Part shown: positions 10,851 through 21,939 of the stretch, in pieces
Numbering within the stretch: position 1 is the first letter of the stretch
How the letters are laid out: each line of letters begins with the position of its first letter
From: Temnothorax longispinosus
Lineage: Eukaryota; Arthropoda; Insecta; Hymenoptera; Formicidae
Assembly (NCBI RefSeq): GCF_030848805.1
Contig: NC_092363.1
Coordinates: forward strand, 13,322,241 to 13,386,240
Direction of reading: 5' to 3'
DNA: 64,000 nt
Translations under genes and position numbers: made by a program
The notes under the pieces: model-generated
The model's input: the letters and a program-made list of their open reading frames with translations, nothing else
The model's database searches: none
Told to the model about the DNA's origin: nothing

Positions 10851-13800
10851 ATGCCTATCGATACAGACACTCTTATTTGCTCGCAAACCGAGCTGCACGG
10901 TCGCATTTTGCGTGCTTACGATAATTTGAAAAAGACGGGAGCCACCAAAGTCACCTTGGGGGTTGCTGAGGCTCGTCTCCAAGGACTGGAGACAAACTGG
11001 GCTAAATTTGAAGCCCAGCATGAGATAATATTCTCATCGCCCTGGGAGAAAATCAAGGAGCTTGACTACGTCAAGCAAGACGTTTTCGCTCTCGCTAAGG
11101 AAGCCTATCTGCATCAGAAGGGCATCTTTCTGGCCCTCGTACGGTCGTTGAAAGCAAAAGAAAGCGCCGCGTCCACGACTGCTGGTCAGGCGGCTACGAC
11201 GGCGACTCCTCGCACTACGCTACCTCGCATTCAGCTGCCACATTTCACGGGGAAGTACGAGGACTGGCCATCGTTTCGGGACCTGTTCCTGTCTATCGTC
11301 GGCAAGGACTCGTCTACAACGCAGGTAGAGAAATTACATTATCTCAAGACCTGCTTAAAAGGTGAGGCTGAACTGCTCATTCGTAACGTTACGACTACCG
11401 GCGAGAATTACGAGCGCGCGTGGAACATTCTTAGTTCTTATTACGAGAACAAACGATTGCTAGTGCGCGCATATGTCGCAAATTTCATCTCCTTGCCGAA
11501 AATGAAGAGCGAGTTTGCGGTCGAATTGCGCAAAATATTCCACGGCGTAAAGGCAACCGTCAGTTTGCTGGACGGTATCGGCCGACCCGTGAGTTGCTCC
11601 GAGGACTTTCATTTACCTCGCCGTCGAACTCCTTGATCCGCGTTCGCGTCGCGAGTGGGAGATATTAATAAGTGATTTCAACAACCCGCCGACGTATTTA
11701 GAACTGGAATAATTTCTCGACCGCCGCTTGCACGCGTTGGAATCGATGCTGCCTGTTAAGGCGGACGGTGCCGCGAATAAATCGGGGAACGGAACGGCGA
11801 AATCGGCTCGCAGTCATCTCGCGCGTAAACAGGAGGGCAAGTCCGAGGCCAAGCGTGGCCGCTGTCCGTTCTGTACTAAGGAGCACATTTTAATGTTTTG
11901 CGATGAGTATAAAAAGAAGACGGCTCTAGAGCGACGTCAGTTTGTCGAAGAAAAGAGTCTATGCTTAAACTGTCTCGGTCGACACAAAGTGAGCGAGTGC
12001 GTCGTGAAGAAGGACTGCTCGGCGTGCGGTGTCCGTCACCATTCTTCGATCCACGACGTGTGCCGCGAAACCGAGGTCGCAAAAATTTCGTACGTGGTAC
12101 GCGGAGCTCCCGTTAAGCTAGTGGCCGTGCTTCTCGCCACCGCTCGCGTTTGTTTCGCCGACCACTTCGACGCCTGGCATCTCGCGCGTGCTTTGGTCGA
12201 CCAGGGCTCTGATATCTCGATGATTTCCGAGAGACTCGCACAGAAGTTAAAACTTCCGCGATCGCCCGTTTCGATTTCGGTCTTCGGAATCGGCGGACAA
12301 AAGTCGTGCACGGCGAAAGGCCGTGTCTCACTGTCAATGTCGCCGCGGATGGGTGGCACCGCCATGTCGATTTTGGCGATTATCCTTCCTCGTCTCTCCG
12401 CTTACGCGGGTGGAGTCTCAGCCGTCGCGGCGTCCTGGGCACACATTCGTGGCCTAAGTCTGGCGGATCCAGACTACTCCGCGTCCGATGCGATCGACGT
12501 ACTTCTCGGAGCCGACGTCTACGCGGCCATCCTCCGTCAGGGACTTCGCAAGGGTGGCGATGGCAAACCCGTCGCCCAGAATACGAAGCTGGGCTGGATA
12601 ATCTCGGGTTCCTTCGGTGAATCGAGCTCTGGCCATTTTGCACAAGCCTTCCAATGCCGGGTCGAAGAGGATCTGGCGGACATGGTTCACCGTTTCTGAG
12701 AACAGGAGATTCCGTCGACAAGCGTGGCTCTCAGTAAGGGAGATCAGGAGTGCGCGGATCATTTCGCTCGCACACACAGACGCAATTTCTCCGGTCGTTA
12801 CGTCGTGCGTCTTCCCGTAGTGAGCCCTTTGCCTGATCTCTCGGACACGCGTCGCGTAGCCGTGCGTGTGTTGAAACACATGGAGAGGAGGTTCGCGCGG
12901 GACCCCTTTTTCCATGCGTTATACTGCGACTTCATGCGTCAGTACGCCGAGCTGGCGCATGACGCCGATTTCTCTTGTCGCGGACGTGAGCGACAAGCCG
13001 CGTTGCTATCTGTCGCATCACGGCGTGATGCGCGAATCAAGCACCACAACCAAGCTGAGGGTCGTTTTCAATGGTTCGACCACCATCCGGAGCATTTCTC
13101 AACCAACATTTGATGGCTGGACCGAATCTTTTGCCGACTCTAATAATTATTATTATAAATTTGCCTTTGCCACAGATATGGAAAAAATGTACCGGCAGGT
13201 AGAGGTTAACCCTGAGGACAGGGACATGCAGAGAATCGTGTGGCGGAACGACCCTAGCGAGGAGATTCAGGATCTCTGGCTGAATACAGTCACATACGGC
13301 TCGAAGTGCGCTTCCTTCTTGGCGATTCAATCTCTGCATTAGCTCGCCGCCGATGAGAGAGCAAAGTGGCCGCTCGGCGCGGCCGTCTTGGAAGAAGAGA
13401 CGTACATGGATGACGTCTTGTCGGGTACGGCTACTCTTAAAGCGGCCAAGGAAATTCGACGGCAACTTGTTTAGATCTGTACGGCGGGCGGCTTTTTGCT
13501 CAAAAAATGGTCCGCGAACGAGGAATCGCTGCTCGAAGATCTACCTGTGGAAGACCGACTACAACAGGAACCCCGGGGCTGGCAGCCATGCGAGAGCCAT
13601 CTTACCCTGGGACTGCGATGGCATCCTCACGACGACTGCTTCGCATTTTCTACTCAGCTGCTCCGAGTCGAGACGTTCTCGAGGCGAACGGCGCTCTCAC
13701 TTACGGCACGGCTGTTTGACCCGCTGGGCTAACTTGGAGCAAGTGACCGGGGCGGTCACAGTACGCGCCAAGATCATGATCCAGTCGACGTGGCTGCTTG

Positions 13801-14876
13801 GCATAGACTGGGACACGCCTCTGCCCGATGATGATTCTTGACAGTGGCACGAATTGCAGGACAAGCTGCCTTTTCTCGAGGCCATACAAGTTCCACGATG
13901 GCTGACGTGCGGGCCCGAAAACTGTCGGCTTGAAATCTACAAGTTTTCTGACGCCTCCGAGCGGGCTTACGCCGCAGTTATCTACATGCAGACCGAAGAC
14001 AAAAGCGGGAAAATCGAGGTAAGGATGGTGGCCGCCAAAACTAAAGTCGTTCTTTTAAAACAGGTGACGTTACCTCGGCTCGAGTTAAGCGCTGCCAAGT
14101 TTCTCGTTCAGCTGACTGCTCCCGTTCTGCTCATTCTTGAGGCGAAGGAGGCACCTGTTCATTTGTGGACGGATTCAAGGGTGGTGCTTGGCTGGATCCG
14201 CGGCCACCCCGCTGGTTGAAAGACATACGGCGAACAGAGTAAGCGAGATACAGACCTCGCTACCGGAAGCACAGTGGCACCACGTCCCCGGACGAGACAA
14301 TTCGGTGGATTGTGCCTCTAGAGGACTTGCTCCACGAGAACTGCTCGACCATCCACTCTGGTGACAGGGGCCCCCTTGGCTTCGAGCGGAGTCCGGACCG
14401 TGGGGAGCTTTTCCATCGACGGTCGAACTGCCAAACGACCTTCCTAAGCAATTTCGCCGCGGCGATCGACGAGTCTCCGCTGCTTACGGGGCATTCGTCA
14501 CTCCTGCGCTTGCTGAGGGTCACCGCCTGGTGCCGTCGCTGGCTAGCTTGCTCCGGGCGGTTGAAGATTCCGGAGGTCGCAATTCCGCTGACACTCGGAG
14601 CTGTGGATCTCGAGGAGGCTCGCCAGTGTTGGCTGCGAGTCGTACAGGCGATCCACTTTCAGGCGGAGCTGGAGACAATCCGGAAGGGAGAACCACTGCC
14701 GTCTCGTAGCTGCCTGACCAAGTTAAGTCCTTTTCAGGACGAATAAGGCTTTCTGCGAGTCGGCGGCCGCCTGAAAAACGCTCTTCTCGCCTTGGATGCG
14801 AAGCACCCCGTGATCCTGCCGGGCGAGTCACACTTCACGGGGCTTGTCATTGAGGCACACCACAAACGAACTCTAT
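10851..14876 (+). pseudogene. Bel/Pao gag-pol polyprotein, frameshifted and 3'-truncated
   Basis: The gene starts at the ATG at 10851. Gag is open to 11636 (LPHFTGKYEDWPSFRDLF is the family's Gag signature). A second frame from 11728 has a CCHC knuckle region (CPFCTKEHILMFC, CLNCLGRHKVSEC) and an aspartic protease core ALVDQGSDISMISE near 12195. RT begins at 12724 (RYVVRLPV), shifts frame near 12960, and shows FATDMEKMYRQV. A stop falls at 13342, and YMDDV is encoded at 13403-13417. Broken frames then give RNase H pieces: YKFSDASERAYAAV near 13940 and HLWTDSRVVLGWI near 14160. Coding similarity ends near 14876, before any integrase and without a 3' LTR. There are at least six frame lesions. 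Confidence 0.85.
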
Positions 14877-15144
14877 GAGATAAACTCTTAATATGCGATA
14901 GCGGGGTTTTTGCTAAACTAATAGGTTCTATTTGTTGATTCCACCATGAACTTATTGCCCTTGGTCATATATAATAAAATCAAGTTGAATATGATTACAT
15001 AAAGATATGATCATATCGCGTCAGATTTTGGATCTGATTATATATAATTATATAAAATTTATATAAAATTAAATCTTTTCATATCTAACAATATATTTTT
15101 ACATCTGACCATATTATACCCATGTTTTTCTCGAGTGTGCATGA

Positions 15145-15297
15145 ATCAATAATTATGTCCATCTCGTCCGGATGGATATATAAATGTAGTCGCATTCCAT
15201 GCGTCATCCACAACAGGCCAATTAAAAAAAAAACTTTCGCGCCGCTCTGGGCCGCGCCACGCGCCACCGTCGCACATGCGCCTTCATGGATCTTCAT
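15145..15297 (+). repeat. Left inverted terminal repeat of the DIRS element
   Basis: It matches the reverse complement of the right repeat over about 150 bases (CTCGTCCGGATGGATATATAA, GCGTCATCCACAACAGGCCAA, CGCCACCGTCGCACATGCGCC in short runs). The outermost bases differ from the right end, as in DIRS1-like elements with unequal termini. Confidence 0.9.
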
Positions 15298-15384
15298 TGT
15301 TTTCCTGTTGCACGATTTTATAACAGGCCTACGTGCAATTTTCTGTAAGTTTTTCTAGTGTACAGCATACAGATTGTATATATC

Positions 15385-16661
15385 ATGGGTAAATCGTCGC
15401 GCAAATTGACGAAGAGGAAAAGGTCATCGAGCAGCGACCGTCCGTTGGAGATCGAGGCGAGGCTGCTAGCCCGTCTTATTGAGGCAGCACGAGGGGAGGT
15501 CAGGGGCCCGCGGTCCCCCCCTCCGGCAACGTCGATAGCTTCTTCCCCGGCTCAGGTAACTGACCGGGAACTGCTGATCGAGCCCGTAGTGGTCGATTCC
15601 GATAGAGAATTTTTACGCAGGCGGATCTCGCTTCCAGCGGGGAATCCCCGGTAGCGTCCGCGGTGCAGATAGGCACGGAAGCGCAATTTCCAGGTGTGTA
15701 CGATTTCACCAGCTCTGTATTTGCACAATACAGACGGGGAGCTCGACATAACCTTGTCTTGACGAGACATTTGCCTTTCCAGTTATGGCAGTAGACGTCA
15801 CTTCCCTCGAGCCAGGACCAGCGAAAGCAGTAAGTCTTTTATTAGAGCCAGCTGACACGATTCCTGCCGAAGGGCCTCCCGACGCTTTCACAAGGGAGCT
15901 GTTCGGTTCGGGACTAGAGCAAATAGAGGCGGCATCATGGAATGACTCAGTCACCCAAGCCTGGCGCAGTATCACTCGCGAGGGCCTTCCTCCCGATCTC
16001 AGGGACCCTCTCCTCAAAAAGTATATGCCCGTTAAGGCAAGGGCTTTTCTCAAAGCCCCGAAATTGAACCCCAAGTTCAAATCGGCTCTCAAGGGCAACT
16101 CGGTCGCAGCAGCAGCGCGGCAGCAGAGATGAATTTCGGGCCAAGGACCAGAACCAAGCAGGCATTGCTTTGTGCGCTTTGGGCGAGGCAATTTCAGACT
16201 TTCTCAGACCCCAAATTCAACAGTCTTTATCCGCTGAGGCTCGTGCGGTTCTCATCAAGGTCAATGAGGGCGCCAAGATCTTAGCAGATCATTTCTACCG
16301 CTTATCCCTCTCCAGAAGAGCTCAGATTAAGCCATCACTTAACCTCCTAGCGAAGAATACGGCCGATACTATTCCAGCCGATGATTTCTTATTTGGTACG
16401 GCATTTGGCGAAGAATTAAAGAAAGCATCTACCATGGAGAAGTCTTCCAAGAGTATTGCTAAAACTCCGTTGGTGGTATCGAAGAACACGCATCAGCCTA
16501 TTAAACAACCAGCACAGGTAACGCCTGCCAGGTCGGGAAACCCCCGCGTCCCTGCAACAAACAGAAAATCATCGGCGACACCCAAGGCAGGGACGTCGAG
16601 GTATGCGAGCAGCAGTCGCCAGTCAGCCCATCGGCACAGGTCCCGTTCGAGGAGGCGTTAA
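15385..16661 (+). pseudogene. DIRS Gag-like ORF1
   Basis: The ATG at 15385 opens a basic N-terminus (MGKSSRKLTKRKRSSSSDRP). The frame shifts near 15655 and again near 16132. The middle has the DIRS Gag pattern LPPDLRDPLLKKYMPVKARA followed by LKAPKLNPKFKSAL. The next block has ALGEAISDFLRPQ. The tail is Lys/Pro/Ser-rich and ends Arg/Ser-rich (SRSRRR) at 16661, like a nucleic-acid-binding tail. The function is inferred from position and family resemblance only. Confidence 0.75.
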
Positions 16662-16803
16662 GTAGCGATCAGGTACGGATTGGGGGCCGCCTCTCTAATT
16701 TTCTCTCTCAGTGGAGGCAGATTACCACAGATGCGGTGGTCCTGCAGGCTATCTCGGGTAGGCTAGAGACTACCCTTCAGTCGGCACCCTCCTTGTCAGG
16801 TTA

Positions 16804-18379
16804 ATGAACCTCCCGTTTTTTTGACAGATTTGGAACAACAGGTTTGCCAACAAGAGATTAGCAGACTGTGTGATATCGGGGCGGTTGAGCGCGTTCGAGT
16901 TTCTGAAGATAAATTTCTGTCTTCTTATTTTGTCATCCAGAAGTCCTCAGGAGGTTGGAGATTTATCCTGAATCTGAAGTTACTCAATAACTTCATTGTC
17001 GTCCCACACTTTAAAATGGAGGATTGGAAGACCGTGGTCCAGCTTCTATCACCGGGAGATTTTCTTGCATCTATAGATCTAGAGGATGCTTACCTGCTCC
17101 TGCCGATTCATCGAGATGATAGGAAGTTTCTCCGTTTTCGTTTTAAAAATCAGACTTTTCAATTTAGAGCCCTTCCTTTTGGTCTTGCTTCTGCACCGTA
17201 TATTGTTACCAAAGTTTTAAAGCCAGTAGTTCATTATCTTAGAGAAAAGGGTTTTTTGTCGGTTGTTTATTTGGATGATTTTTTACTCATTGCTTCTTCC
17301 CGCAAGCAAGCGTTAGAGAACGTCGCCGCAACTTCAAATCTTCTATCTTTGTTAGGCTTTATTATCATCAGACGTAAAAGAGCGTTCTTTCTCCTTCGAG
17401 ATCGCGTCGCTTTTTAGGCTTTAATTTTGATACGGATCGTTTTGCGATTTCTATTCCTGACGACAAAAGAGAGAAACTTCTTCACAGGACATTGGATTTT
17501 TTAGAAAAAAAATCATGCAAGATCCGTGATTTGGCAAGTCTTATCGGCTCCTTGATATCAGTATGTCCCGCTGTCCAATACGGGATTTTACATACTAAAA
17601 CCCTAGAGAGGGAAAAGTTCTTAGCACTCTCAGCGGCAGAGGGAAATTTTGAGGCTAGGATGGTTTTTCCCTCCTCGATTCAAGAAGATTTGTTATGGTG
17701 GAAGTCCGTGTTCGCAGACAGGTTTCAACATAACGCAATAGATCAGGCCGCTTTGAGCTTGAGATTTTTTCAGATGCCTCACTATCAGCTTGTAACGATA
17801 ATCGGACGCATGGTTTCTGGTCAGAGGACGAAAAACGCAACCACATCAACTATTTGGAACTGTTGGCTGTCTTCTATGCTCTCAGATGTTTTGCTTCTCA
17901 TTTGGAGAATTGTAATATCCTATTAAGAGTGGATAATACTACTGCCTTGTTCTACGTCAATCGAATGGGATCGGTTCCCCCACTTATCCGACCTGGCAAG
18001 ACAGATCTGGTGCTGGTGCGCAGTCCGAAATCTTTTTATCTATGCAGCATATATCCCCTCGGCGCAAAATATCGTGGCCGATACGAAATCTAGAATCGTT
18101 TCTGTAGAAACTGAGTGGACCTTAGAGCAGGCGTATTTCAATGAAATTCTCTCTGTTTTCGGTCCTTTCGAGATTGATTTATTCGCGTCTTCGATCAACG
18201 CGAAGTGCACTCGCTTTGTAGCATGGTTGCCTGATCCTCTGGCTTACGCAATAGACGCTTTTTCTCTAGACTGGAGTAAATTCTACTTCTACGCCTTTCC
18301 ACCTTTTATATTAATTTTAAGAGTCCTTCGTAAAATAATTTTGGACAGGGCAAAGGGGGTAGTAGTGGTGCCATGGTAG
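16804..18379 (+). pseudogene. DIRS reverse transcriptase / RNase H / methyltransferase-like polyprotein
   Basis: RT is intact from about 16804 to 17417. It shows FVIQKSSGGWRFILNLKLLN, ASIDLEDAYLLLPIHRDD (motif A), FRALPFGLASAPYIVTKV (motif B) and YLDD at 17268-17279. A frameshift near 17400 is followed by GFNFDTDRF and the RNase H domain, whose acidic residues appear in order: FSDASLSA near 17790, ELLAVFYALR near 17862 and RVDNTTAL near 17928. After another break, 18074-18379 gives FGPFEIDLFASS, WLPDPLAYAIDAFSLDW and YAFPPF. This is the conserved block often called methyltransferase-like in DIRS elements. At least two frameshifts are present. Confidence 0.85.
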
Positions 18380-18399
18380 CCAGCTCAACCTTGGTTTCC

Positions 18400-19841
18400 A
18401 CTGTTTAACGAACTTAGTGTTCACCAACCGATTTGGTTTGAGCCGAATATTAAAATGCTTTCGTCTTCTTTCAGGAAGATACACCCCGCGTGGAACAGGA
18501 TTTCCCTGGCAGCCGCGAAATTATCTGCCAAGCATTACTGTCAAAAGAAACTCCTGCAGCAGCGTTAGAAGTCACCCTTGCTTCGATTTCGAATGCGACT
18601 ATCGCACAATATGCTAAACCTTTACGTCTGTAGTGGCACTTCTGCAGGCAGATGCCCGTTCTAGACTGGAGGATGATCCTGCTCTCGGCTCATCCGACTA
18701 CGGTCGTCCGTCTACACTGCACAATTTTAAGTTATTTTAGGTTGGTACGATTGAGAGCTAACTTCAGTATAATTGTTGTCCGTCTACACTACTAGAATGA
18801 GCCACAAGTAGGATTATCTTCCCGTTTAGATAAAGCATAAGTACCCCGGCCACTAGATGGCGCCAGACTAGCAATAAACGCAATAATTATACGCGATTTG
18901 GTTGGTACGATTGAAAGCTAACTTCAGTAGTCTTCAGTATGATTTTTATCCGTCTACACTACTCACTCGGATAAGCCGAGAGTAGGATCATCTTCCAGTC
19001 TAGAACGGGCAAGAAGGAGATATCCTGTTTTTCTCCATCGGTATCGCAGGTTTTAGAGTTTTTATCCTCTCTGTTACCGAAAGTTAGGTCTTACTCTACT
19101 TTAAATACCTATCGCTCGGCAGTTTCTCTTCTTTCACCTAACGAGGTGGGCTCCCACGCTCTGGTGAGAAGATTTTTGAAAGGGGTCGCAGCCTTGAAGC
19201 CTCAGCGCCCGCGATACGATTTTGTCTGGGATCCATCCTCAGTGTTAACTTACTTGGCAACCTTGTTTCCTCATGAGGGTTTAACTCTCGAGAAGGTGTC
19301 GGACAAATTAGTGACTTTAATGGCTCTTACAACGGCCCAAAGGATGCAGATATTAGCGGCCATTCAGGTCTCCAATATTGTCCTGTCGGACATGTTAGTA
19401 ATCAGGATTCCAGCTAGGTTAAAGACTTCAGGAATCGGATGATTCCAGCCTTTACTTACGTTCAAACCTTTTCCGGACAGACCTGATCTCTGTGTCTTCT
19501 CCTTAGTAAGGTTCTGTCTCGAGCTCACGCGCGAGGTTCGACAAGAAGGCTGCGGGGCGCTCTTTATCTCCCATCGTCCCCCACATAAAGCAGTATCTTC
19601 ACAAACCTTAGGGCGTTGGGTGAAATCCGAATTAGAGGCTGCAGGAGTTAATACGTCCGTTTTTTCAGCCCACTCCACACGACACGCCTCTGCTTTTTTC
19701 ACTGCAGGCAGGGGCATTAGTGTGGAGGAAATTCGTCGTACCGCGGGCTGGAACAGATCTTCTGAGGACTTCGCCCGTTTTTATAACCGTCCCATAATAG
19801 AGACCGTCTCGCTTCAGACCGCGATTCTCAATAGTCTTTAG
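18400..19841 (+). pseudogene. DIRS tyrosine recombinase, split by a MITE
   Basis: The enzyme would integrate the circular DNA intermediate. The N-terminal part (18430-18650) ends near YAKPLRLW, where a MITE (18654-19010) interrupts it. The frame resumes with PVFSPSVSQVLEFL near 19025 and is open at 19146-19442 (LTTAQRMQILAAI, which carries the first catalytic Arg). It breaks once, then is open at 19620-19841 with the catalytic box SAHSTRHASA, then TAGW and FARFYNRPI (His, Arg, Trp and the nucleophile Tyr). All signature residues survive, but the gene carries an insertion and at least two frame breaks. Confidence 0.85.
18654..19010. mobile_element. MITE inserted in the DIRS recombinase gene
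   Basis: The 357-bp segment has inverted ends GCCCGTTCTAGACTGG..GATGATCCT and the matching reverse complement at 18968-19010. Two internal direct copies (18737-18800 and 18903-18975) share GGTTGGTACGATTGA, GCTAACTTCAGTA and CCGTCTACACTACT. Recombinase homology resumes on the far side. No clear target duplication is seen. Confidence 0.8.
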
Positions 19842-20057
19842 TTTTTTAAGCCGTTATTCTTCCTTATTTTATTTGTGTTCAGTCTTTTTAGTTAAAATGT
19901 TTACGAGGTCATCAGAATATTAATTTTGTTCTCTGCTTACACGCAGATGTCTAGATGATTTTAAGAATGTTCATCTACGCATGTATATGTATTTATGTAC
20001 CTATAGTTTGTTTTATACATATATAAATTTTCTCACAAATCTGACAATGAACGTTAA

Positions 20058-20172
20058 ATATCTACACTTATATATCCATCCGGACGAGACGGACATAATT
20101 GAATAGTTGAACGAACTTACCTAGTGAAGTTCGACTCCAATTATGCTCCTGTCTCGTCTGGATGGATAATCC
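20058..20172 (+). repeat. DIRS internal complementary region (circle-junction template)
   Basis: The first half (CCATCCGGACGAGACGGACA) is complementary to the start of the left terminal repeat. The second half (TGAACGAACTTACCTAGTGA, CTCCAATTATGCTCCTGTCT) is complementary to the extreme end of the right repeat. The two halves abut near 20105. In the DIRS1 replication model this region templates the joining of the two ends into a circle. It also predicts the element's outer bases even though the right end abuts the gap. Confidence 0.85.
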
Positions 20173-20216
20173 CTCCCCCCTGGACCCTTCTGGTCAGATT
20201 TGTGAAGTTAAAAAAT

Positions 20217-20400
20217 AAAGATCCAGGAAGGCGCATGTGCGACGGTGGCGCGTGGCGCGGCCCAGTGCGGCGCAAAAGTTTTTTCTTTAAATTGGCCTGT
20301 TGTGGATGACGCATGAAATGCGACTACACTTATATATCCATTCGGACGAGACAGGAGCATAATTGGAGTCCCGGAACTTCACTAGGTAAGTTCGTTCAAC
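20217..20400 (-). repeat. Right inverted terminal repeat of the DIRS element
   Basis: This is the inverse copy of 15145-15297. It extends beyond it at the outer end with GGAGTCCCGGAACTTCACTA and GTTCGTTCAAC directly before the gap. Confidence 0.9.
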
Positions 20401-20900
20401 NNNNNNNNNNNNNNNNNNNNNNNNNNNNNNNNNNNNNNNNNNNNNNNNNNNNNNNNNNNNNNNNNNNNNNNNNNNNNNNNNNNNNNNNNNNNNNNNNNNN
20501 NNNNNNNNNNNNNNNNNNNNNNNNNNNNNNNNNNNNNNNNNNNNNNNNNNNNNNNNNNNNNNNNNNNNNNNNNNNNNNNNNNNNNNNNNNNNNNNNNNNN
20601 NNNNNNNNNNNNNNNNNNNNNNNNNNNNNNNNNNNNNNNNNNNNNNNNNNNNNNNNNNNNNNNNNNNNNNNNNNNNNNNNNNNNNNNNNNNNNNNNNNNN
20701 NNNNNNNNNNNNNNNNNNNNNNNNNNNNNNNNNNNNNNNNNNNNNNNNNNNNNNNNNNNNNNNNNNNNNNNNNNNNNNNNNNNNNNNNNNNNNNNNNNNN
20801 NNNNNNNNNNNNNNNNNNNNNNNNNNNNNNNNNNNNNNNNNNNNNNNNNNNNNNNNNNNNNNNNNNNNNNNNNNNNNNNNNNNNNNNNNNNNNNNNNNNN
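20401..20900. other. Assembly gap (500 N)
   Basis: Exactly 500 unknown bases, probably a placeholder length. It abuts the right terminus of the DIRS element and cuts into the gene at 20901. Confidence 1.
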
Positions 20901-21862
20901 CAGGCATTCATGTTTGATGAAATTCGATACGAGCTCAATCGCGTGGAGATTGATCGCAACAGAAACGTTGGCATAACCAGTACCATCAAGAACTGTGTAT
21001 CGTTTACAAATGACAAAGCAAAAATTATGCAAAATGCTGGATGGGACATTTTATCCCCGGAGGGATATTTCAACTTTTGCGTACCGCTCAACACATTGTT
21101 GGGCTTTTGCGAGGATTACAAACGCGTGGTTGTTAACGCTCGTCACGAATTAATTTTGATACGAGCGCGCAGCGATAACAATTGCATTGTAGGAAATCCG
21201 GCGACGGAGCCGGAAATTGAATTGTTTAAAATACAATGGCGAATGCCTCACATCACATTAAACGAGATCAATAAGCTATCCATGCTACGGGCCTTGGAAA
21301 GCGGGCGATATCTTAGTGTTAGTTTCCGTTCATGGGATCTGTACGAGTTCCCCATGTTGCAGAGAACGACCAAGCATTCGTGGGCCGTCAAAACGGCGAC
21401 TCAGCTGGAGAAGCCGCGGTACGTTATTTTTGCGCTGCAGACCGGGCGCAAGAATATCATGTCGCAAGATGTTAGCGTATTCGATGACTGTAACTTGACC
21501 AACGTGAAACTTTATCTAAACTCTGAATTTTATCCGTACAATGACATGAATCTAGATTTTGGCAAAAATCGATACGCCGTCCTTTTCGATATGTATGCGC
21601 GTTTTCGTAAAGCTTATTACGGATGCGACTACTTCGATACACTTTGCACCGTGAAAAAGTTACATTCCTGACAAAAGGACCTTTTGTTGTTATTGATTGC
21701 TCGCGACAAAACGAATCTGTCAAGAGCGCCACCGTGGATGTGCGAATAGAATTTGACTGTAAAGAGAATGTACCGGCAAATACTACCGCTTATTGTCTCA
21801 TCTTGCGTGATCGCGTAATCGAATACTGTCCGTTGTCGAACGTAGTGCGCAAAATCATGTAA
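20901..21862 (+). pseudogene. Virus-like element protein (capsid-like?), 5' end in the gap, one frameshift
   Basis: An open frame runs from the gap to 21671. A shifted frame continues the same protein from about 21660 to the stop at 21862 (GPFVVIDCSRQNE to NVVRKIM). About 315 residues remain, beginning AFMFDEIRYELN. I recognise the pattern (LNTLLGFCEDYKRVV, SFRSWDLYEFPML, TQLEKPRYVIFALQTGRKN, LNSEFYPYNDMN) as a protein family repeated many times in ant and other insect genomes. I believe it belongs to virus-like mobile DNA. The beta-rich, motif-poor sequence would fit a jelly-roll capsid, but that is inference and I see no catalytic motif. It is followed at once by a second broken gene of the same presumed element. 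One frame lesion is visible. Confidence 0.5.
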
Positions 21863-21865
21863 ATT

Positions 21866-21912
21866 GCAATATCAGCAGATATTGCAATATAAGCAGATAT
21901 TGCAATATAAGA
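21866..21912 (+). repeat. 18-bp tandem repeat between two genes
   Basis: About two and a half copies of ATTGCAATATAAGCAGAT lie between the stop of the capsid-like gene and the next one. Confidence 0.8.
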
Positions 21913-21939
21913 GACACTGATGTACTGCGATAAGATACA

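Larger units (their letters stand above)
15145..20400 (+). mobile_element. DIRS-type tyrosine-recombinase retrotransposon
   Basis: Gene order is Gag, RT, RNase H, methyltransferase-like region, tyrosine recombinase. It lies between inverted terminal repeats (left 15145-15297, right about 20217-20400), with an internal complementary region at 20058-20172. This layout is specific to DIRS1-like elements, which integrate through a recombinase and leave no target duplication. Frames are broken in several places and a MITE splits the recombinase gene. The assembly gap starts exactly at the right end, so the true terminus may be a few bases further. Confidence 0.9.
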
